From UBA8437 sp003445035 (GTDB lineage Bacteria > Planctomycetota > Planctomycetia > Planctomycetales > Planctomycetaceae): 35,629 nucleotides of DNA. The notes under the pieces were generated by a model. It did not search any database, was not told where the DNA came from, and saw nothing but the letters and a program-made list of their open reading frames with translations. The stretch spans positions 1-35,629 of the forward strand of contig CALCHI010000444.1 of the NCBI GenBank assembly GCA_937901285.1, given 5' to 3'. The position numbers and the translations under genes are program-made. This document shows, in pieces, positions 18,110 through 25,428 of this stretch. Numbering within the stretch: position 1 is the stretch's first letter; each line of letters starts with the position of its first letter.

Positions 18110-19543
18110 TCAGGCGATCACGCCGCTGATCGGCTCACCGTCAAGAGCCGCACGGTGCTCACGGCCGGTGCGATCGAAGATCGGCATCTGGGGATCGACG
18201 CCAACCAGCTTGTACATCGTCGCCACGTGGTCGGCACTGCTGACAGGGAAGTCGACAGGCCAGCCCGCCTGCCTGTCACTGCGGCCGAACACCGTCGACC
18301 GTCGAACTCCCGCACCCGTGTAGACGATGAAACCGCACTGGGTCCAGTGATCTCGACCGGCGCTCTTGTTCACCTTGGGCGTCCGGCCCATCTCACCCAT
18401 CAGCACCACCAGGGTGTCGTCGAGCATCCCGCGACCGGACAGATCTTCAACCAGCGCCGAGTAGCACTGGTCGAGCGTCGGCAGCAGGAAATTCTTCAGC
18501 AGCCGGAAGTTGTTGCCGTGGGTGTCCCACTGGCCGGCCCCGATCTTGCCGTTGAGTTGCGACTCGAAGGTCAGGCCGACAAACCGCGTTCCCGACTCGA
18601 CCAGCCGCCGGGCGGCCAGCAGGCACGAACCGAACAGGTGATCACCGTACCGCGTCCGTGTCGACTCGGACTCGCGGGCGATGTCGAAGGCGTCGCGGGT
18701 GCGGGTGGAGGTGAGCAGTTCGAGTGCCTTCTTCTGAAACACGCCGAGGGTGTTCGAAGACGTGTCGCCCAGGCGGCGGCGGATCTTGTCGACGGCGGCC
18801 AGCAGGTCACGGCGACGGCCCAGCCGGGCAGCCCCCAGGCCAGGCTGGTCATCCAGGGCCGGAAGTTGCGGCGCGGCGTAAGGCACCGGCGGATCGATAT
18901 GGGCGTTGCGACCCTCGATCGTTTCGCGGAATTTCGGTGTGTAGCTGGTGAACAGCGGATCAAATCTCTGGCCCAGGAAGCCACCGTAGGGACCGGCACG
19001 GTGCTTGCCCTGGCTGTGACCCGGATAGGTCGGCATCCAGACGTAGTTGGGAACGCCAACCGAACCGATACCGGCATGCTGCATCACCGAGCCGACACTG
19101 GGGTGGTCGGTTGGCTTGAAGTGGTTGCCGTTGATCACCGGTCCGGAGTAGCCGGTCAGTATGTTGTACGGGCTGTGGGTGTTGTAGAGATGGGTGTGCG
19201 TACGAACGACACACGAGTGATGCATGGTCTTGGCTGTCAGCGGCATCAGCTCGCAGATATCCAGGCCGGGCACGCTGCTGGGGATCGGACGGAACTCACC
19301 GCGGATCTCTGCCGGAGCCTCGGGCTTCATATCGAACATGTCGATATGGCTGGGGCCACCCATCAGGTTGATCAGGATCACCGACTTCGCCGGAGCACTG
19401 GCATCGACCGCACGAGCCTGTTCGGAGGCGAGCAACGTCGGCAGCGACAGACCGCCGGCCAGCCCCAGGCCGCCGACCTGCATCAGGTCGCGACGCGTCA
19501 GGCCGTCGCACAGTCGACGGTCAGAACCCAGCACGCTCAACAT
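18110..19543 (-). CDS. DUF1501 protein, Tat-type exported (copy 3)
   Basis: A 477-residue DUF1501 protein. The twin-arginine motif is LTRRDLMQVGGLGLAGGLSL. Landmarks are GGPSHIDMFDMKPEAP, QWDTHGNNFRLL, EMGRTPKVN and AGRDHWTQCGF. It differs from copies 1 and 2 in having His-Ile-Asp after GGPS and Glu-Met-Gly-Arg in place of Glu-Phe-Gly-Arg. The start at 19543 is preferred over 19579, because GGAGGTGA (complement of 19551-19558) lies 7 bases upstream. No DUF1549/DUF1553 gene is adjacent. It is convergent with the sulfatase fusion, with 58 bases between them and no obvious terminator. Function is unknown beyond the alkaline-phosphatase-like fold. Confidence 0.9.
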   Translation of the reverse strand: MLSVLGSDRRLCDGLTRRDLMQVGGLGLAGGLSLPTLLASEQARAVDASAPAKSVILINLMGGPSHIDMFDMKPEAPAEIRGEFRPIPSSVPGLDICELMPLTAKTMHHSCVVRTHTHLYNTHSPYNILTGYSGPVINGNHFKPTDHPSVGSVMQHAGIGSVGVPNYVWMPTYPGHSQGKHRAGPYGGFLGQRFDPLFTSYTPKFRETIEGRNAHIDPPVPYAAPQLPALDDQPGLGAARLGRRRDLLAAVDKIRRRLGDTSSNTLGVFQKKALELLTSTRTRDAFDIARESESTRTRYGDHLFGSCLLAARRLVESGTRFVGLTFESQLNGKIGAGQWDTHGNNFRLLKNFLLPTLDQCYSALVEDLSGRGMLDDTLVVLMGEMGRTPKVNKSAGRDHWTQCGFIVYTGAGVRRSTVFGRSDRQAGWPVDFPVSSADHVATMYKLVGVDPQMPIFDRTGREHRAALDGEPISGVIA

Positions 19544-19621
19544 TTGCCTGTCACCTCCCCCGAAATGGACTGAACGCATTCTAGATCATCGATGCGTTGG
19601 CTGTCATCTCGTATCGGCGTT

Positions 19622-20500
19622 TCAGGGGGTTTCCTGTGAGGAAGCCGTGTCCTCGGATGGAGGCAAAACGGTCTCGGTCGAGGGGGGATCGTCGCCCGGC
19701 GCCGTCCAGTCACCCCAGTGATCCAGGTAGTGTGCGTACGCCGGACATGTCTCCCGACGTTCCTCCAACCACCCCTTCGTCTCCGACACGAGCCTCTGCT
19801 CGGTTTCGATATCCAGCCGCCCGATCATCACCCGTGAACGCAGAAACACGAAGTACGTGTCCAGCACGTCGCAGCGGCAGTAATCGTTGATCTCCTCTAC
19901 ACGACCCTCGTCATAGAACCCCTGCACCATCGAGCCATCGACGCCGGTCTTGCCCGGTTTGCCGATAAGATGCGCGAGCAGGTTCAGCCCGCCACTGACC
20001 CGCGAGGCACCGAAGTTGGAAACCAGGTCCATCAGGTCGATATGCGACTGGATGTTGTACCGGTTTCGGGCCTGGTCGTAGGTCCGTGCCTGGACATTGA
20101 ACCATTCGGGCAACGTGATCCCGTAACGGTAGGCGGCCAGCTCCAACACCGGCAGGTCGTAGCCCCGGCCGTTGAAGGTCACCAGCGTCGGCTGCCCGTA
20201 GTGCTTCCAGCCCTTCCAGAACAGGTCGGTGATCACGTGAGGCCGGTAGGCAGGGGCGTCGAGCACCTCCAGGCCAATCAGCCGGAAACCACTGTCGACC
20301 TTGGCGACGGCAACCGAGATCGGCAGCATCCACGTCGGCGGCAGCACGTTGCTGCCGTACTGTTCGAGACGCTCGGCGCCGAACCTCTCAATCGCCTCTC
20401 CAGGCGACAACTCCTCGTCACCGAATTTCGCCTGCGCGATCAACGCCCCATCGGCCACCGCCTCGACATCGAACACCAGATAACTGACCAGATCCGCCAC
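19622..20500 (-). CDS. Predicted 3'-5' exonuclease, PolB exonuclease type
   Basis: A stand-alone DEDDy-type exonuclease of about 292 residues, matching the PolB-like exonuclease 2 family. The three exonuclease motifs are visible: D11-x-E13 in FDVEAV (motif I), TFNGRGYDLPVLE (motif II, Asn and Asp) and YCRCD (motif III, Y-x-x-x-D). No polymerase domain is attached, so it probably trims DNA or RNA 3' ends in repair or nucleic-acid turnover. The start is taken as GTG at 20500, because AGGAG lies 5 bases upstream; an ATG at 20551 in the same frame would add 17 residues. It is divergent from the MoxR gene. The C-terminal ~30 residues are Pro/Ser/Thr-rich and look disordered. Confidence 0.82.
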   Translation of the reverse strand: MADLVSYLVFDVEAVADGALIAQAKFGDEELSPGEAIERFGAERLEQYGSNVLPPTWMLPISVAVAKVDSGFRLIGLEVLDAPAYRPHVITDLFWKGWKHYGQPTLVTFNGRGYDLPVLELAAYRYGITLPEWFNVQARTYDQARNRYNIQSHIDLMDLVSNFGASRVSGGLNLLAHLIGKPGKTGVDGSMVQGFYDEGRVEEINDYCRCDVLDTYFVFLRSRVMIGRLDIETEQRLVSETKGWLEERRETCPAYAHYLDHWGDWTAPGDDPPSTETVLPPSEDTASSQETP

Positions 20501-20604
20501 CACGACTCCTGTCTGCTGGAGGCCTCGCCACTGCGGCGACGCCGCTGCCAATCGTCTCGCGGGTACGTTACCATGAACCGTCGAGGCCTCAAGCCTCCTC
20601 TCAC

Positions 20605-21741
20605 ATGTCCTCTCCCGAAGCCCGCGGCATGGCTGACCCGACCGACATCACCGAACCCATCGAAGCCTCCGGGGAGGTGGTTGCGTCCGAGGCGGACACG
20701 GGTGGCGGGAACGGCCAGACAGCTGCCGCCAGCCGCGAGGCCATCGATCAGCTCTCAGCAGCCTACGGCCGCATGCGCGAGGAGATCGGCAAGGCGATTG
20801 TCGGCCAGCACAAGATCGTCGACCAGTTGCTCGTTTCGCTGTTCTCCGGGGGCCACTGCCTGCTCGAGGGCGTGCCCGGACTGGCCAAAACACTGCTGGT
20901 GAGCACGATTGCCGAGATCCTGCAGCTCTCGTTTCGCCGCATCCAGTTCACTCCCGACCTGATGCCGTCGGACATCACCGGCACCGACGTGCTGCAGGAC
21001 GACCCGGACACTCACCAGCGAGCGTTCCATTTCATGCAGGGGCCCCTGTTCGCCAACATCGTGCTCGCCGACGAGATCAACCGAACACCGCCGAAGACCC
21101 AGGCCGCGCTGCTCGAAGCGATGCAGGAACGGCGAGTGACCGTCGGCACCAGCACCTATCCGCTGCCGCAACCGTTCTTCGTGCTCGCCACACAGAACCC
21201 GATCGAGCAGGAGGGCACCTACACGCTGCCCGAGGCCCAGCTGGACCGGTTCATGTTCCATGTTGTCGTCGATTACCCGACGGCCGACGAAGAACTCTCG
21301 ATCCTCAAGCAAACCACCGGCCAGTCCCGGCCGGTACTCAATACGGCGTTGACTGGTGAGCAAATCCTGGGGCTGCAAGATCTGGTCCGCCAGGTGCCGG
21401 TCGCCGAGCACGTCTTTGTTTACGCCCGTGATCTGGCCCGGGCCACGCGGCCGAATGAACCGGACGCCGCGAAGTTCGTCAAATCCTACATCGCCTGGGG
21501 CGCCGGGCCGCGGGCCGGACAGTACCTGGTCATCGGTGCCAAGGCCCGCGCGGTGCTCGAAGGACGATTTCACGTCACGACCGACGACGTCAAGGCGGTC
21601 GCTCACCCCGTGCTCAGGCACCGACTCGTAACGACCTTCCTGGCCGACAGCGAGAACATCACCTCCGACGACCTGGTCGACATGCTGCTGCAGAAGGTGC
21701 CTGTCGAACTGGCCGAACGCGCCGCTTCACGGGTCCCCTGA
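20605..21741 (+). CDS. MoxR-family AAA+ ATPase
   Basis: A 378-residue AAA+ ATPase of the MoxR group. A low-complexity acidic N-terminus (about 45 residues) precedes the ATPase core. Walker A is GVPGLAKT (89-96) and Walker B is LADEIN (D156, E157). The MoxR-specific FTPDLMPSDITGTDV and NPIEQEGTYTLPEAQLDRF regions are intact. MoxR proteins act as chaperone-like ATPases that activate or assemble partners, usually with DUF58 and von Willebrand A proteins encoded directly downstream. No such gene follows here; the next gene is a dehydrogenase. ATG 20605 is the first start of the frame, with ATG 20629 as an alternative; neither has a clear ribosome-binding site. The spacer to the divergent exonuclease gene is about 100 bases. 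Confidence 0.9.
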   Translation: MSSPEARGMADPTDITEPIEASGEVVASEADTGGGNGQTAAASREAIDQLSAAYGRMREEIGKAIVGQHKIVDQLLVSLFSGGHCLLEGVPGLAKTLLVSTIAEILQLSFRRIQFTPDLMPSDITGTDVLQDDPDTHQRAFHFMQGPLFANIVLADEINRTPPKTQAALLEAMQERRVTVGTSTYPLPQPFFVLATQNPIEQEGTYTLPEAQLDRFMFHVVVDYPTADEELSILKQTTGQSRPVLNTALTGEQILGLQDLVRQVPVAEHVFVYARDLARATRPNEPDAAKFVKSYIAWGAGPRAGQYLVIGAKARAVLEGRFHVTTDDVKAVAHPVLRHRLVTTFLADSENITSDDLVDMLLQKVPVELAERAASRVP

Positions 21742-21802
21742 GCCAACCAGTGCGGGCAACCGGTCCCCGGGTCCGGGGTCGCTCCCGCCGGAAAATTGAT
21801 CC

Positions 21803-22888
21803 ATGCCACGCACCTTTGACATTGCCGTCATCGAGGGAGACGGGATTGGTCCCGAAGTCACTCGCGAGGCGATTCGCTCCGTCGAAGCCGCCGCCGCACT
21901 CGATGACGCGGCCTTCGAGTGGAACTCCTACCCCTGGGGCACCGACCACTTCTTCGAACACGGCCAGATGGCCCCCGACGACTTCCTCGACACCCTCGCC
22001 AAACACGACGCGATCCTGCTGGGAGCCGTCGGTCACCCCGATGTCCAGGACCACCTCACGCTCAACGGCCTGCTGTTGCCCATCCGCCGACAATTCGACC
22101 AGTGCGTCTGCCTGAGACCGTCGTACCTGTATGACGGCGTGGAGAGCCCGCTGCGAGACAAGGCTCCCGGCTCGATCGACATCCAGGTTTTCCGAGAGAA
22201 CACCGAGGGCGAGTACGCCAACGTCGGTGGCCGGCTGTATGCCGATCGGCCCCACGACGTGGCCATCCAGACATCGGTCTTCACCCGTCACGGTTGCCGC
22301 AGGATCATCCAGGCCGCCTTCGAGAAGGCCACCGCGCGGCCGGCCCGCCAGGTAGCATCGATCACCAAGAGCAATGCCCAGGGCTACGGCATGGTCTTGT
22401 GGGACGAGGTGTTCGAGGAGGTGGCGTCCGGGTTCCCCGACATCCAGACCGAATCGCTGCTGATCGACCGTGCGGTGATGGAATTCGTGCGGCGACCCGA
22501 ATCGTTCGACGTTGTCGTTGCCAGCAACCTCTTCGGCGACATCCTGACCGACCTGGCCGCCATCGTCGTGGGCAGCATGGGACTGGCCGCCAGCGCCAAT
22601 ATCGACCCGACCCGCACTCATCCCAGCATGTTCGAACCCGTCCACGGATCAGCCCCGGACATCGTCGGCCAGGGCATCGCCAACCCGCTGGCTGCCATCC
22701 TCTCGGCCGCCATGATGCTCGAACACCTCGAGTTGCCTCGTGCCGCCGTGGCGATCAACGGCGCGGTCAAGGCCCAGTTGTCCGACCGGGGACCTCGAAC
22801 ACCCGACCTCGGTGGCAACGCGACGACCCAGGAAACCGGTGAAGCGATCGCCGCTCGGATTGCCTCGTCTTCGGAGGCCACCGGATGA
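21803..22888 (+). CDS. Isocitrate/isopropylmalate-type dehydrogenase, tartrate/D-malate-like
   Basis: A 361-residue beta-decarboxylating dehydrogenase. The N-terminal IEGDGIGPEVTREA is the NAD-side signature of the isocitrate/isopropylmalate dehydrogenase family. The substrate region reads LRPSYL...FRENTEGEYANVGG. RENTEGEY resembles tartrate dehydrogenase, D-malate dehydrogenase and some isocitrate enzymes more than LeuB (RELTGGIYFG). The metal-binding segment is SNLFGDILTDLAA. The C-terminal HGSAPDIVGQGIANP and LGGNATTQE segments are intact. It probably oxidises and decarboxylates a 2-hydroxy acid such as D-malate, tartrate or 3-isopropylmalate; no leucine-pathway gene is adjacent. The stop overlaps the desulfurase start by 4 bases. 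Confidence 0.82.
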   Translation: MPRTFDIAVIEGDGIGPEVTREAIRSVEAAAALDDAAFEWNSYPWGTDHFFEHGQMAPDDFLDTLAKHDAILLGAVGHPDVQDHLTLNGLLLPIRRQFDQCVCLRPSYLYDGVESPLRDKAPGSIDIQVFRENTEGEYANVGGRLYADRPHDVAIQTSVFTRHGCRRIIQAAFEKATARPARQVASITKSNAQGYGMVLWDEVFEEVASGFPDIQTESLLIDRAVMEFVRRPESFDVVVASNLFGDILTDLAAIVVGSMGLAASANIDPTRTHPSMFEPVHGSAPDIVGQGIANPLAAILSAAMMLEHLELPRAAVAINGAVKAQLSDRGPRTPDLGGNATTQETGEAIAARIASSSEATG

Positions 22889-24045
22889 CCAGCCAGCCAA
22901 CGTCCGAGATCTATCTCGACAACAACGCCACCACGCAACCCCTGCCGGAGGTGATCGAAACCGTCGCGCAACACCTGGGCGAGAGCTTTGGGAATCCGGG
23001 CAGCCGCCATGCCGCTGGCCGCAGGGCCCGCGTGGTGCTCGAAGACTCCCGCGAGATGATCGCTCGAATCCTGGGTGCCGATCCCGAGGAGGTGATCTTC
23101 ACCAGTGGAGGAACCGAATCGACCAACCTGGCACTGTTCGGGTTGGCCGCCGGAAACCCCGGTCTGGTGCTGACCACCGCGGGAGAACATCCGGCAACAA
23201 CCGAATCGATCACGGCGCTGGCCGAGCGGGGCTGGTCTTCTCGGCCGCTCCAGGTCGACCAGGATGGGCGGCTGCTCCCCGATGAGCTCACAACCCTGCC
23301 GTGGGACGACATCCGGCTGGCAACCGTGATCCTGGCCCACAACGAAACCGGGGTCGTGCAGGACCTGGACCCGTTGTCGAAGGCGTGTCACGAACACAAG
23401 ATCCCGTGGCATGTCGACGCCGTACAGGCGGTGGGCAAGATACCGGTCGACTTTCACCGGCTGGGAGCCACCTCCCTGGCCCTGGGTGCCCACAAGTTCC
23501 ATGGACCACGCGGTATCGGAGCGCTGTTGTTGCGGGACGGCTGTCGGCTGGCCCCGTTCGAATACGGCGGACACCAGGAGGCCGGACGAAGACCGGGAAC
23601 CGAGGTGGTTGCCCTGGCGGCCGGAATGGCACGGGCACTGGAATCGTGGGATGCCGACAGAACCGCACGCACCGACAGGATCCAGGCGTTTCGTGATCGC
23701 CTCCAGGCCGGACTCGAAACGTCTGCCGGCCCCACCGTGATCAACGGGCACCCCGATCACCGCCTGCCCAACACGCTGAACATCGCTTTTCCGGGTCTCG
23801 ATGGCGAGGCCATTCTCGTTGCACTCGATCTCGAACACGTCGCCTGCTCGCTCGGCAGCACCTGCAGCAGCGGTTCAGCCGAGCCGGCCCCCGCACTGGT
23901 CGCGATGGGGCGAAGCGAGGACGTGTACCGGGCCAGTGTGCGGTTCAGCGTTGGCCTTGAGAACACCTTCGAGGAAATCGACGAGGCGGTGCGACGGGTT
24001 TCGGATGTTGTCGCCCGGCTCAGAGAATCGGCCCCGGTGGCCTGA
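22885..24045 (+). CDS. NifS/IscS-type cysteine desulfurase
   Basis: A 386-residue PLP enzyme of aminotransferase class V that removes sulfur from L-cysteine as a protein persulfide. The N-terminal YLDNNATTQP, the GGTESTNLA loop, HVDAVQAVGK and the Schiff-base Lys204 in GAHKFHGPRG are all present. The persulfide Cys327 lies in STCSSGSAEPAP, the NifS/IscS-type mobile loop. No iscU, scaffold or tRNA-thiolation gene is adjacent, so its sulfur acceptor is unknown. ATG 22885 overlaps the preceding stop (ATGA). The dnaA start is 43 bases after its stop, so this gene, the dehydrogenase and dnaA are probably one transcript. No promoter is obvious directly before dnaA. Confidence 0.9.
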   Translation: MTSQPTSEIYLDNNATTQPLPEVIETVAQHLGESFGNPGSRHAAGRRARVVLEDSREMIARILGADPEEVIFTSGGTESTNLALFGLAAGNPGLVLTTAGEHPATTESITALAERGWSSRPLQVDQDGRLLPDELTTLPWDDIRLATVILAHNETGVVQDLDPLSKACHEHKIPWHVDAVQAVGKIPVDFHRLGATSLALGAHKFHGPRGIGALLLRDGCRLAPFEYGGHQEAGRRPGTEVVALAAGMARALESWDADRTARTDRIQAFRDRLQAGLETSAGPTVINGHPDHRLPNTLNIAFPGLDGEAILVALDLEHVACSLGSTCSSGSAEPAPALVAMGRSEDVYRASVRFSVGLENTFEEIDEAVRRVSDVVARLRESAPVA

Positions 24046-24088
24046 ATACGGCTACCGACGGACACAAGCCAGTACGGGAGCGCGGACC

Positions 24089-25102
24089 ATGGCGGTCTCG
24101 GGACGCGAAACCGAACCCCTGCTGCTGGTGCCCGAGATCCGGCTGGCCCATTCCGCCATCTCCCAGCTGGGGTCCAGCAGTCGGTCGCGGCCACCCAGCG
24201 TCTACATCTCCGGGCCACCCGGGACCGGTAAGTCGCACCTGGCACGGTTGTTTCTGCACGGTGACAGGGGCCGCAAGCGAATGGTGCTTGCCAGCGAGTT
24301 CGCCGCCGAACTGGCTGAAGCGTCCCAGCAAAAGGACATCGCCGGGTTCCAGGATCGATTCCAGAAACTCGACACGCTGGTCTGCGAGGACCTGCAGGCA
24401 CTGGCCGGACGGACAGAGAGCCAGCAACAGTTACTGGCGGTGATCGACGACATCCTGGGACGGGGTGGTCGCGTGCTGATCACCGCGTCGCGGCTACCCG
24501 GACGACTGGATCGCTGTGACCGAAAGCTGGTCAACCGCTGCCGCGGCGGGGTCGTGGTATCGGTCCGAAGACCCGCCCCCGCCAGCCGGCTCCAGCTTCT
24601 CGAGCACTTCGCCTCGCGGCACCAGGTCCCCCTGCCGGTCGACGCCGCACAGGTGCTTGCCCGACGCATCACCGGGTCGCCGCGGGAACTGCTTTCTGCT
24701 CTCGGACAACTCGAGACCCTCGCCAGGATCAACGGGGGAGTGATCGACCTCGGACTGGCCCAGCAAGTGATCTCCGGAGACGTTGAGGCCGACGCCCCCG
24801 GGTTGAGCCAGATCGCCCGGGTCGTCGCGCGGCACTTCGGAGTTTCGACCCGCCGCCTCCGAGAACGCAGCCGGGCCCAGCACATCGTGCTCCCGCGACA
24901 GTGTGCCATGTTGCTGGCTCGAGAACTGACCGGTGCGATCTACGCGGACATCGCCACCTACTTCGGCTGCAGCAACCACACGACCGCCCTGCATGCCTGC
25001 CGACGCATGCAGCAGAGACTCGGCAACGAACCCGAACTTCGTCGGCTCATCCATGCAATTCATGCCGAATTGACAGGTCGCGAGGAACCGGGAAGTGAAT
25101 AA
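24089..25102 (+). CDS. dnaA: Short DnaA replication initiator (domains III-IV only)
   Basis: A 337-residue DnaA-type AAA+ initiator. It has Walker A GPPGTGKSH (42-50) and a Walker B variant CEDLQ (E100-D101). Sensor-1-like ITASRLP (131-137), arginine-finger-region NRCRGG (149-154) and sensor-2 PRELLSAL (198-205) follow. The C-terminal helix-turn-helix is at about 240-311, with PRQCAMLLARELT and the signature GCSNHTTALHACR. The family is about 450 residues long; this protein lacks domains I (DnaA self-interaction and helicase recruitment) and II. In the signature, RDHTT becomes S295-N296-H297-T298-T299, changing a base-contacting position (Asp to Asn). The start is ATG 24089, with GGGAG (24076-24080) 8 bases upstream, and no in-frame start exists between it and the desulfurase stop. 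A second, full-length dnaA elsewhere in the genome cannot be excluded. Confidence 0.85.
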   Translation: MAVSGRETEPLLLVPEIRLAHSAISQLGSSSRSRPPSVYISGPPGTGKSHLARLFLHGDRGRKRMVLASEFAAELAEASQQKDIAGFQDRFQKLDTLVCEDLQALAGRTESQQQLLAVIDDILGRGGRVLITASRLPGRLDRCDRKLVNRCRGGVVVSVRRPAPASRLQLLEHFASRHQVPLPVDAAQVLARRITGSPRELLSALGQLETLARINGGVIDLGLAQQVISGDVEADAPGLSQIARVVARHFGVSTRRLRERSRAQHIVLPRQCAMLLARELTGAIYADIATYFGCSNHTTALHACRRMQQRLGNEPELRRLIHAIHAELTGREEPGSE

Positions 25103-25121
25103 CCTGTTGACAACCTGTTGA
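25101..25121 (+). repeat. Phased 10-bp direct repeat at the dnaA stop
   Basis: AACCTGTTGA occurs at 25101-25110 and 25112-25121, separated by one base, giving an 11-base period (about one helical turn). The first copy overlaps the dnaA stop codon. It could be an iteron-like protein site at the edge of the origin; no match to the DnaA box consensus. Confidence 0.55.
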
Positions 25122-25217
25122 TGGTTGGTGCACGACCTGGAATGAACCCGGGCCGACATCAATCGGATGACAGTTGGGCCGAATTTGCGCCCCATGCCCT
25201 CACCCGAATTCGGTTGG

Positions 25218-25226
25218 TTATCCGGG
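25218..25226 (+). promoter_or_regulatory. Degenerate DnaA box 1 (TTATCCGGG)
   Basis: TTATCCGGG matches TTATCCACA at 6 of 9 positions and has the conserved TTATCC half. It begins exactly 11 bases before the second candidate box, so both would lie on the same helix face. Confidence 0.4.
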
Positions 25227-25228
25227 TG

Positions 25229-25237
25229 TTATTAACA
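25229..25237 (+). promoter_or_regulatory. Degenerate DnaA box 2 (TTATTAACA)
   Basis: TTATTAACA matches TTATCCACA at 7 of 9 positions. It lies inside the odd palindrome GTGTTA-T-TAACAC (25226-25238), so a related but weaker box can be read on the other strand. Confidence 0.4.
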
Positions 25238-25265
25238 CGTTTCAACACTGCTTGTGAGTGAATAA

Positions 25266-25275
25266 ACCACGTGGT
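25266..25275 (+). repeat. 10-bp palindrome ACCACGTGGT
   Basis: A perfect 10-base palindrome containing CACGTG in the middle of the putative origin. It could be a dimeric regulator site; no specific factor is identified. Confidence 0.35.
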
Positions 25276-25308
25276 ATCATGGACTTTCGTAGTGGGTTCC
25301 GGGACAAA

Positions 25309-25336
25309 TTGACACCAGAAGTTGGCCCCTGATACT
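25309..25336 (+). promoter_or_regulatory. Candidate dnaN promoter overlapping the origin element
   Basis: TTGACA (25309-25314, perfect -35), a 16-base spacer and GATACT (25331-25336, 4/6 match to -10) form a plausible sigma70-type promoter. An 18-base spacer to TACTAC is the alternative. The expected start near 25343 leaves a leader of about 86 bases before ATG 25429. The spacer contains the GC cluster and the -10 lies in the TAC repeat, so initiator binding could affect dnaN transcription. Confidence 0.5.
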
Positions 25337-25347
25337 ACTACTGCTAA
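25321..25347 (+). promoter_or_regulatory. GC cluster plus DnaA-trio-like repeat
   Basis: GTTGGCCCC (25321-25329) is followed by TAC TAC TAC TGC TAA (25333-25347). On the complementary strand this reads 3'-ATG ATG ATG ACG ATT-5', which in the adjacent register gives GAT, GAT, GAC and GAT trios. The layout of GC cluster, trio repeat and then AT-rich DNA resembles the basal origin-unwinding element described for Bacillus subtilis and conserved in many bacteria. There, DnaA spreads from a box onto single-stranded trios. No convincing DnaA box lies directly before the GC cluster. Confidence 0.5.
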
Positions 25348-25428
25348 GTAAAAGAATCAGAACAGTCTTTTGCGACTTTTTCGCTCGGTCTGTTTGTCAA
25401 TGGAGTGTTCCAGCACCGACGTGATCCC

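Larger units (their letters stand above)
25103..25428 (+). other. Probable chromosomal origin (oriC), dnaA-dnaN spacer
   Basis: The 326-base non-coding spacer between dnaA and dnaN is the longest gene-free stretch in the window. In order it holds a phased direct repeat (25101-25121), two degenerate DnaA boxes (25218-25237), the palindromes GTGTTATTAACAC and ACCACGTGGT, a TTGACA promoter, a GC cluster with a TAC-repeat DnaA-trio-like element, and an AT-rich stretch. Bases 25331-25400 are about 61% A+T by count, in an otherwise GC-rich sequence. No exact TTATCCACA box was found. Location and layout resemble the dnaA-dnaN origins of many bacteria. The first ~90 bases after the direct repeat show nothing recognisable. 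Confidence 0.65.

Noticed and set aside
25395..25400. TGTCAA, a reverse TTGACA in the origin spacer
   Set aside because: No -10-like sequence lies at the right distance on the minus strand.
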